Shown here: positions 27,339-34,000 of the stretch, in pieces
Numbering within the stretch: position 1 is the first letter of the stretch
Layout of the letters: each line of letters opens with the position of its first letter
Assembly: GCA_016709995.1 (NCBI GenBank)
Contig: JADJLQ010000002.1
Location: 930,001-994,000 of the forward strand
Direction: 5' to 3'
Source of the DNA: Saprospiraceae bacterium
GTDB taxonomy: Bacteria; Bacteroidota; Bacteroidia; Chitinophagales; Saprospiraceae
DNA length: 64,000 nt
Position numbers and translations under genes: made by a program
The notes under the pieces: generated by a model
Databases searched by the model: none
What the model was told of the DNA's origin: nothing
Seen by the model: the letters and a program-made list of their open reading frames with translations, nothing else

Positions 27339-28076
27339 TTATTTATTCATTGTAAAATATTTTCTCGCGGCGACAGAGTCAACTGATTTTATGTCAGCAT
27401 TGATACCATTAAATAGGCTCTTTACTATTTTGAAATAGGTAGTATTATCACTAATTGTTGAAGCTCCTCGTCGATCTCGACTATTTAGAGCGAATTGAGT
27501 GAAATAAACCTTTTCATAAATCGACTCCCATTTGTTTTCAATTTCCTTATTTGAAAATATAAGTTGGTTGCTTCTTCCTCTGTTGATATTGGTTGCAATT
27601 GATTGAATCATTCTATCGTATTCTAACTTGTCAGCTGAATCATTTGGATTTAGATTAATCTTCACCTGAACATCTTTGATCTCAGTTATTAATGTTTTTA
27701 ATTCTGACAATTCTTTCATATACTGTTTAGCCTCTTCTAGTTGCTTGATTTTATACTCTTTTGATATATAATTAAGTTGTTTCGCAGAAAATGTACTATC
27801 AATTAAAATTTGCCTCATTTGATTTTGAGTCTGCATTTCAGCTAAAAGAAGTTGTTTATCTACAAGCTTATTTTGTTCTACATTTTGTATGCTATCTCGG
27901 TAATACACCTTATCAAAGGAGTTTTTTTGAAAATTTAATGCCCGATTGGATAGAATGTTAGATTCGGATGAAATCGAATTAGCTTTATTTGATTGGCATA
28001 AACCAAAGAAGGAAATTAATATTGCTGCACCGCTTATAATTAGAGTCCAATTTTCTTTTGTGTGTTTCATATTCAT
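27339..28076 (-). CDS. Membrane-anchored coiled-coil protein, function unknown
   Basis: 245 residues from the ATG at 28076 (28070 is equally possible; a TTG further upstream is unlikely). Residues about 9-27 (WTLIISGAAILISFFGLC) make a single membrane segment or lipoprotein-like signal. The rest is polar and helical with coiled-coil character around KQLEEAKQYMKELSELKTLITEI. I recognise no family. Base composition is clearly AT-rich (18 of 60 G+C in 27541-27600), in sharp contrast to the GC-rich dinB that diverges from it. It may be a lineage-specific or recently acquired gene. Confidence 0.6.
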   Translation of the reverse strand: MNMKHTKENWTLIISGAAILISFFGLCQSNKANSISSESNILSNRALNFQKNSFDKVYYRDSIQNVEQNKLVDKQLLLAEMQTQNQMRQILIDSTFSAKQLNYISKEYKIKQLEEAKQYMKELSELKTLITEIKDVQVKINLNPNDSADKLEYDRMIQSIATNINRGRSNQLIFSNKEIENKWESIYEKVYFTQFALNSRDRRGASTISDNTTYFKIVKSLFNGINADIKSVDSVAARKYFTMNK

Positions 28077-28149
28077 ATTAGTTAATATTATATACAACCA
28101 ATACCTTCAAAAAGTTCTATACTATCCGGACTTGTCTCAAAATACGACC

Positions 28150-28157
28150 TATATTTG
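28150..28157 (+). promoter_or_regulatory. dinB: Putative -7 element TATATTTG of dinB
   Basis: Exact TAnnTTTG match, 17 bases before the dinB ATG. The nearest TTG upstream is only 15 bases away, short of the usual spacing. Confidence 0.5.
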
Positions 28158-28174
28158 TCTATATATTCGACCAA

Positions 28175-29419
28175 ATGTACGACCGCGCCATTCTCCATAT
28201 GGATCTCGACTCCTTCTTTGTCTCCGTAGAGGTGCTGCGCAACAGCGCCCTTAAGGGTCTGCCCCTACTCATCGGTGGCAGCGGTGACCGGGGGGTAGTG
28301 GCGAGCTGCAGCTATGAGGCGCGGCGATATGGAGTGCACTCGGCGATGCCGATGAAGATGGCGCGCCGTCTCTGCCCTGATGCCATCATCCTGCGCGGCG
28401 ATATGGATGCCTATAGCGAATACTCCCGCCAGGTGACCGAGCTCATCGAAGCCGATGCACCCTGTATGGAGAAAGCCTCTATCGACGAGTTTTACCTCGA
28501 CCTCAGCGGTATGGACCGCTATTTTGGCTGTTATCAGTGGAGCCTCGAGCTGCGGCAGAAGCTCCTCCGCGAGATCGGCCTGCCCATCTCCCTCGCCCTC
28601 TCTGTCAATAAGACGGTGTCCAAGATCGGTACCAACGAGGCCAAGCCCAATGGTACCAAAGAAGTACTCAAAGGCACCGAAAAAGACTTCCTCGCCCCCC
28701 TCTCTACCTCCAAGATGCCCGGCATCGGCGAGGCTACCTATAAAAAACTCAGCTTTATGGGCGTGCGTACGCTCAAAGTACTGAGTGAGATCCCCCCGCG
28801 CCTGCTCGAGCGCGAGTTTGGCAAGACCGGCAAGGTCATGTGGGAGCGCGCCAATGCCTATGACCCTACCCCCGTACAACCCTATAGCGAAGCTAAGTCC
28901 ATCTCCCACGAACAAACCTTTGGCCAGGATACCCTCGATCTGCGCAAGATCAAAAATATCATGCTCAGTATGGTCGAAAAGCTGGGCTTCGAACTGCGTC
29001 AATCTCAAAAACTATGCTCCGTCGTCACGGTCAAAATCCGCTATGCCGACTTCAATACCTATACCCGCCAGGTCCGCGTAGCCTATACCTCTAATGATCG
29101 TATCCTGCTGCGCCAGGTCTACGACCTCTTTGACAAACTCTATGAGCGGCGCCAGATGATCCGCCTCATCGGGGTCAAATACAGCGGCCTGGTACATGGT
29201 CACTACCAGATCAATCTCTTCGATGATAAAGAAGAAGATATGAACCTGCTCAATGAACTCGATCATATCCGGAATAGATGGGGTGCAGGTGCTATCGGTA
29301 GGGCGGTGAATGTGGCTAAAGAGAAAGAACACGATAATAGAATAATGCCTGATAAGAAAGAAAATGCAAAGTCGCCGATAGATCCTAGATGGGCGAAGAT
29401 GACCAGGCGGTGGTGGTGA
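28175..29419 (+). CDS. dinB: DNA polymerase IV (Y-family translesion polymerase)
   Basis: 414 residues. Catalytic acidic residues are in place: Asp10 in ILHMDLDSFFVSVE and Asp104-Glu105 in KASIDEFYLDLSG. Other family marks: VASCSYEARRYGVHSAMPM, LPISLALSVNKTVSKIGTNEAKPNG, the helix-hairpin-helix region KMPGIGEATYKKLSFMGV and a little-finger domain (SISHEQTFGQDTLD to LIGVKYSGLV). It extends past damaged bases with low fidelity. Base use is unlike the surroundings: 38 of 60 positions in 28561-28620 are G or C. The stop codon at 29417-29419 directly abuts the hairpin array. This composition and position suggest a different history from the neighbouring genes, but strong GC bias alone is not proof of transfer. 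Confidence 0.95.
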   Translation: MYDRAILHMDLDSFFVSVEVLRNSALKGLPLLIGGSGDRGVVASCSYEARRYGVHSAMPMKMARRLCPDAIILRGDMDAYSEYSRQVTELIEADAPCMEKASIDEFYLDLSGMDRYFGCYQWSLELRQKLLREIGLPISLALSVNKTVSKIGTNEAKPNGTKEVLKGTEKDFLAPLSTSKMPGIGEATYKKLSFMGVRTLKVLSEIPPRLLEREFGKTGKVMWERANAYDPTPVQPYSEAKSISHEQTFGQDTLDLRKIKNIMLSMVEKLGFELRQSQKLCSVVTVKIRYADFNTYTRQVRVAYTSNDRILLRQVYDLFDKLYERRQMIRLIGVKYSGLVHGHYQINLFDDKEEDMNLLNELDHIRNRWGAGAIGRAVNVAKEKEHDNRIMPDKKENAKSPIDPRWAKMTRRWW

Positions 29420-29423
29420 CCAT

Positions 29424-30428
29424 CGACTGAGCTTCCCCCCAGCAAGTGGCGCCTTCGAGGCCGCCTCTTGCTTTCTCTCAAGAGTCGACCCCCAACTTTT
29501 CCCCCCAGGCACTTCAGCAGCCTAACGCACAAGGCAGAGGTGCTCCGAAAGCACCGCCTGCCATCGACCGCGCTTCCCCCCAGCAAGTGGCGCCTTCGAG
29601 GCCGCCTCTTGCTTTCTCTCAAGAATCGACCCCCAACTTTTTCCCCCAAGCACCTCAGCGGCCTACCGCACAAGGCAGGAGGTGCAAATGCACCGGGTGC
29701 ACCTAAAGCACCGCCTGCCATCAACCGCGCTTCCCCCCAGCAAGTGGCGCCTTCGAGGCCGCCTCTTGCTTTCTCTCAAGAATCAACCCCCAACTTTTCC
29801 CCCCAAGCACTTCAGCAGCCTACCGCACAAGGCAGGAGGTGCAAATGCACCGGGTGCTCTGAAGGCACCGCCTGCCATCGATCGTGCTTTCCCCAGCAAG
29901 TGGCGCCTTCAGGGCCGCCTCATGCTTTCTCCCAAGAGTCGACCCCCAACTTTATTCCCAAGCACTTCAGCAGCCTAACGCACAAGGCAGAGGTGCAAAT
30001 GCACGGTGCTCCGAAAGCACCGCCTGCCATCGACCGCGCTTCCCCAGCAAGTGGCGCCTTCGAGGCCGCCTCTAGCTTTCTCTCAAGAATCAACCCCCAA
30101 CTTTATTCCCAAGCACTTCAGCGGCCTACCACACAATGCAGGAGGTGCAAATGCACCGGGTGCTCTGAAAGCACCGCCTGCCGCTACCGCACCCGGCACC
30201 CGGCGCTTCCCCCCAGCAAGTGGCGCCTTCCGGGCCGCCTCATGCTTTCTCCCAAGAATCAACCCCCAACTTTATCCCCAAGCACTTCAGCAGCCTACCG
30301 CACAAAGCAGGAGGTGCAAATGCACCGGGTGCTCCGAAAGCACCGCCTGCCCGCTACCGCACCCGGCACCCGGCACCTCCCCCGACAAGTGGCGCCTTCG
30401 AGGCCGCCTCTTGTCTTGTCTCAAAGTC
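29424..30428 (+). repeat. Left part of a REPIN-like tandem array (hairpins A1-A7, B1-B6)
   Basis: GC-rich units repeat head to tail. Anchor points (start of hairpin A) are 29441, 29582, 29739, 29895, 30046, 30215 and 30384, giving periods of 141, 157, 156, 151, 169 and 169. Each unit is: hairpin A (32 nt, outer arms AGCAAG/CTTGCT, inner GGCG/CGCC, apex CCT-TCG-AGG), a spacer of about 60 nt (CAAGAATCAACCCCCAAC and similar), hairpin B (30-46 nt, outer arms GGCAGG/CCTGCC), and a linker of about 20 nt. B copies: 29533-29562 (short form), 29674-29719, 29831-29876, 29986-30028, 30137-30182, 30306-30351. A7 at 30384-30415 is the left half-unit next to the transposase gene. Confidence 0.9.
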
Positions 30429-30429
30429 C

Positions 30430-31101
30430 CTAAATGTGATCAATCAACTCCCTTCCCAAATCCAAATTGCAAATACTTTCTCTTCCCAGTTCTGAATAAT
30501 CCTTAGCAGAAGAATATTTCCATTCAATTGCTTCTTTTACCAATCCTGCTTTTTTGGGATTATTATGAATGTAATTAAAACAAGTAAAGGCATAATCTGA
30601 TCCGCTGGAAAATCTTGAATCAATTAACCCATTCGTTTTTCTAAGGGTAACAAACTCATCGATCCAACCATCTTTAGCCTTACACTCTTTTCTGAATAAA
30701 CTCCCGGTCCATCCTTTTTCTTGGTTGATGGCGCGGGTATATGCCATCTGTAACACTCCGATTGATTCGTTTAATTGAATGGTTGTATTTGCAGGCGCTT
30801 TTCTGCCAACAGCATTGTCAACCATCTTTGCTGCACAACCATAAAGTTCTTTCCTTCTCATATTTTCGATGTAATCCACATGCTCTCTAAATGATTTTCT
30901 ATCGACAACTGTCTGGCGCACATAAAGCAACCAATGAAAATGGGTTGGCATTAAACAATAAGCTACTATATCTGCAAATGGAAGTAAATAAGCTTTCATT
31001 TTCCACAGAAAGTACTCATAATGATGATCTGAATGAAAAATTATTTGTCGGTTATTGCCTTGATTGTAAACATGGAAGAGTTGATTAGAATAGAAGTTCA
31101 T
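30430..31101 (-). CDS. REP-associated tyrosine transposase (RAYT, IS200-like Y1 transposase)
   Basis: 223 residues from the ATG at 31101. A longer frame upstream simply reads through the array and is rejected. HUH motif: His54-Phe-His56 in CLMPTHFHWLLY. The diagnostic RAYT motif FNYIHNNPKKAGLV is at 175-188, with Tyr177 the probable nucleophile, followed by EWKYSSAKDY. Family knowledge: RAYTs are single-copy Y1 nucleases that bind and cut REP hairpins as single strands and are thought to move REP/REPIN elements. The gene is GC-poor compared with the flanking hairpin array. Its stop codon abuts half-unit A7 and its start lies 35 bases from the right half of the array, so it occupies the A-to-B spacer of one unit. 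Motifs look intact. Confidence 0.92.
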   Translation of the reverse strand: MNFYSNQLFHVYNQGNNRQIIFHSDHHYEYFLWKMKAYLLPFADIVAYCLMPTHFHWLLYVRQTVVDRKSFREHVDYIENMRRKELYGCAAKMVDNAVGRKAPANTTIQLNESIGVLQMAYTRAINQEKGWTGSLFRKECKAKDGWIDEFVTLRKTNGLIDSRFSSGSDYAFTCFNYIHNNPKKAGLVKEAIEWKYSSAKDYSELGRESICNLDLGRELIDHI

Positions 31102-31104
31102 TTT

Positions 31105-31135
31105 CAAAAGTAAAAAATATTTTTTCTTGCTCAAA
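31105..31135 (-). promoter_or_regulatory. Promoter of the RAYT gene (TTTG, 19-base spacer, TACTTTTG)
   Basis: The reverse strand has TTTG (31132-31135), exactly 19 bases, then TACTTTTG (31105-31112). Both parts match the Bacteroidota -33/-7 consensus at canonical spacing. The ATG follows only three bases after the -7 element, so the transcript should begin at or next to the start codon. Confidence 0.7.
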
Positions 31136-31136
31136 C

Positions 31137-31770
31137 GACGAAGGCCTACCGCACAAGGCAGGAGGTGCAAATGCACCGGGTGCTCCGAAAGCACCGCCTG
31201 CCATCGACCGCGCTTCCCCAGCAAGTGGCGCCTTCGAGGCCGCCTCTTGCTTTCTCTCAAGAGTCGACCCCCAACTTTTCCCCCCAGGCACTTCAGCAGC
31301 CTAACGCACAAGGCAGGAGGTGCAAATGCACAGGGTGCTCCGAAAGCACCGCCTGCCATCGACCGCGCTTCCCCCAGCAAGTGGCGCCTTCGAGGCCGCC
31401 TCTTGCTTTCTCTCAAGAGTTAACCCCCAACTTTATTCCCAAGCACTTCAGCGGCCTACCGCACAAGGCAGGAGGTGCAAATGCACAGGGTGCTCCGAAA
31501 GCACCGCCTGCCATCGACCGCGCTTCCCCCCAGCAAGTGGCGCCTTCGAGGCCGCCTCTTGCTTTCTCTCAAGAGTTAACCCCCAACTTTATTCCCAAGC
31601 ACTTCAGCGGCCTACCGCACAAGGCAGGAGGTGCAAATGCACAGGGTGCTCCGAAAGCACCGCCTGCCATCGACCGCGCTTCCCCAGCAAGTGGCGCCTT
31701 CAGGGCCGCCTCTTGCTTTTTATCAGAATCAACCCCCAACTTTTTCCTCCAAGCACTTCCCCAAAAAACC
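31137..31770 (+). repeat. Right part of the REPIN-like tandem array (B7-B10, A8-A11)
   Basis: The array resumes with half-unit B7 (31157-31202) and continues A8 31220, B8 31312-31357, A9 31376, B9 31467-31512, A10 31532, B10 31623-31668, A11 31686, with periods of 156, 156 and 154. It fades out after the spacer of the last unit near 31770. B8, B9 and B10 share a variant (GCACAGGGTG) not present in the left part or in B7, so the right part expanded locally after the transposase gene was in place, or was homogenised separately. Confidence 0.9.
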
Positions 31771-31868
31771 CCCATCTTTACCCATAATCCCATTTTTCGT
31801 TCGTTCTTACAAAAGATCTGACATCTGGTACGATACTTGCTTATTTAGTTTATTTTAAATTATTTTTT

Positions 31869-33227
31869 ATGAAACAGTCTTTGTTTACCCCACATATTGG
31901 TCTGGTTTTCTTGAGTTCGTTTCTCCTACTCGTCTCTTGCCAAAAAAACAGCAGCGAGTCTCTGGATAAGAACCTCACCTCCATTCTCAATACCGCTTCC
32001 AACGGCAAAGGCCTTGATTATTTCAAAATGCCGGCCGGCAAAGACTTTTCCCAGATTCCTCAGGATCCTAAAAACCCCATCACTGCCTACAAAGTAGAGC
32101 TGGGACGCCTCTTATTCCACGAGACCTGTCTTGCACGAAGTCCATTGAAAACTGCAAGCATGGAGACTTACTCCTGTGCCAGCTGTCATCATGTAGATGC
32201 GGGTTTCCAGGCAGGTATAGCTCAGGGACTTTCAGAAGGAGGAGTAGGCTTTGGCAGAAAGGGGGAAGGGCGTAAAAAACTTGCGACCTTCACAGACCTG
32301 GAAGTCGATGTCCAACCTATCCGTACTCCATCTGCTATGAATATGGCTTACCAGGAGATCGTCCTTTGGAATGGACAGTTTGGAGCTACCGGAAGAAATG
32401 TGGGCACAGAAGCCAACTGGACCGCAGGCACTCCAAAAGAAAACAACAATTTTGGTTTTCAGGGGGTGGAGACCCAGGCCATCGCAGGTCTCAATGTCCA
32501 CCGGATGAAGATAGATGTAGATCGTATTGCCCAGATGCCGGTATATCCCACCCTGTTTGCCCTGGCCTTTCCAGGCCTTACACCAGAAGAAAGATTTACC
32601 CGGGTCAATGCAGGCCTGGCCATCGCAGCTTATGAGCGTACTCTTTTAGCTAATGAGTCACCTTTCCAAAAATGGTTACAGGGTGATGCCAGTGCCATGA
32701 CTGAGGATGAAAAAGATGGAGCCGCCTTGTTTTTTGGCAAAGCCAATTGCGTATCCTGCCACACAGGTCCAGCCCTCAATGTCATGGAATTTTATGCTCT
32801 GGGCATGAATGACCTGAGCGATGGCCAGTATGGTGCCGTCAATGCTTCCGGTCCTAAAGCGGAGCACAAGGGTAGAGGAGGATTTACAGGCAAGGCCGAA
32901 GACATGTTTAAGTTCAAAGTACCGCAGCTATATAATCTCAAAGACTCACCCTTTTATGGACACGGTGCCCAGTTCGTAACAGTGAGGGAAGTCCTTGAAT
33001 ACAAAAACAATGCTACTCCTACCAATGCAAATGTCCCTGTGACCCAGCTCGCATTTGACTTTAAACCACTGAATCTCAGCGCTAACGAGCTGGAAAGCCT
33101 ACGAATATTTATTGAAGATGCACTCTATGATCCCAACCTTCGTCGATATGTACCCACAACACTGCCTTCAGGCAATTGTTTCCCCAACAATGATTTGGTT
33201 TCAAGACAGGATCGGGGCTGTCAGTAA
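31869..33227 (+). CDS. Di-heme cytochrome c peroxidase lipoprotein (CcpA/MauG family)
   Basis: 452 residues. MKQSLFTPHIGLVFLSSFLLLVSCQK has a lipobox with Cys24. Two heme c sites: Cys103-Ala-Ser-Cys106-His107 (YSCASCHHVDAGF) and Cys294-Val-Ser-Cys297-His298 (NCVSCHTGPALN). Other family features: LGRLLFHETCLARSPL near 78, VQPIRTPSAMNMAYQEIVLWNGQFG, and FKVPQLYNLKDSPFYGHGAQF near the second heme. Members reduce hydrogen peroxide or, in the MauG branch, oxidise protein substrates. The lipid anchor predicts a periplasmic-facing or surface location. The 98 bases before it follow the end of the repeat array, so its promoter lies close to the array edge. Confidence 0.92.
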   Translation: MKQSLFTPHIGLVFLSSFLLLVSCQKNSSESLDKNLTSILNTASNGKGLDYFKMPAGKDFSQIPQDPKNPITAYKVELGRLLFHETCLARSPLKTASMETYSCASCHHVDAGFQAGIAQGLSEGGVGFGRKGEGRKKLATFTDLEVDVQPIRTPSAMNMAYQEIVLWNGQFGATGRNVGTEANWTAGTPKENNNFGFQGVETQAIAGLNVHRMKIDVDRIAQMPVYPTLFALAFPGLTPEERFTRVNAGLAIAAYERTLLANESPFQKWLQGDASAMTEDEKDGAALFFGKANCVSCHTGPALNVMEFYALGMNDLSDGQYGAVNASGPKAEHKGRGGFTGKAEDMFKFKVPQLYNLKDSPFYGHGAQFVTVREVLEYKNNATPTNANVPVTQLAFDFKPLNLSANELESLRIFIEDALYDPNLRRYVPTTLPSGNCFPNNDLVSRQDRGCQ

Positions 33228-34000
33228 ACACTTGAGATTCAAAACTTACTGACTTGAATTGTCGATCAGGCAGTGAGGAGTAAGGCATTCCATTAAAATT
33301 TTCATGAAAATATCTCAAAAACGCTTATTCACCATGGTATACACTGCACAGAACGATGGAAGACTGAGAGATGTACTTAGCATTGATTCTCACTATACCC
33401 GCATGGAAGTTCATTTTCAAAAATAAAATGAAATGGCGACCCGCAAGGCAGGAGGCGACCTCGAAAGCGCCATCTGCCGCTACAGCATTGGAACCACTTG
33501 TTTTCCTAGTCAGCGAGAGCGGCTCGAATAGCAATTCTTACATTTTGATTGGAATCCAATTTAACATTTTTTTGGGCTATAGTAAATTTCACCACAGGTT
33601 GTTTGGAAGTTCTAAAGCCTCACCATTAGGTAACACAAAAATTTGAATTTAAGTCAAATAATAATTTTTTGATTAAATTATCATTTTTTAGTTTTTGAGG
33701 AAATTATTTTGTTATCATTGTGTTATAATAGTTAACCCCAAAATAACTAATATGAGTTTTTCAAACCCCTTTTTGGATAAGATCAGTTTTCATCTACCTA
33801 TAGTATTACCTAAATCTAAGCAACCTAAACCAGGGTCCTTTGACTATTTGCCTTTCTTGAACGGAGTTTATTTTTTAAGTCAAGCATTATTTCTTTTACA
33901 GAAATTCAAACCACAATGCTAAAATTTTTCACCAGGCAATTCAAATCTATTTTTTATAAGGTAATCAATTTTTAATATTCAATTTTAAACTGCCAAAAAC
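33228..34000. other. Intergenic region downstream of the cytochrome peroxidase gene
   Basis: 773 bases, mostly AT-rich. Apart from the element remnant at 33406-33490 I see no supportable gene. A 56-codon frame from an ATG at 33752 has no recognisable features. Confidence 0.5.
33406..33490 (-). mobile_element. Decayed copy of the RAYT 5' edge with an inverted A-type hairpin
   Basis: 33406-33422 is identical over 17 bases to 31093-31109, covering the first codons (ATG AAC TTC) of the RAYT gene and its upstream bases; a TAnnTTTG match (TATTTTTG) is kept. Further on, 33447-33478 is a 32-nt hairpin with outer arms GGCAG/CTGCC. It aligns to the reverse complement of hairpin A at about 25 of 32 positions by eye. 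The following GCTAC-GC resembles the linker after B5 and B6. Coding homology to RAYT ends after three codons, so only the end of the element survives. Confidence 0.7.

Noticed and set aside
31102..31416. N-terminal extension of the RAYT gene into the array
   Set aside because: The extra 105 residues are translated hairpin repeat. The promoter at 31105-31135 and family length fit the ATG at 31101.
29424..31770. CRISPR-like periodic array
   Set aside because: The period is about 156 bp and the sequences between hairpins are homologous from unit to unit; there are no unique spacers and no cas genes.
29446..31858. Long Pro/Arg/Ser-rich reading frames through the array on both strands
   Set aside because: They are open in several frames at once because of the GC-rich repeats. 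Unit lengths (141, 157, 156, 151, 169) are not multiples of three, so the same DNA is read in different frames; no start or signal supports translation.
33752..33922. 56-codon frame between the cytochrome peroxidase and sugar-dehydrogenase-type genes
   Set aside because: No signal, motif or neighbour supports it; the surrounding DNA is AT-rich non-coding sequence.
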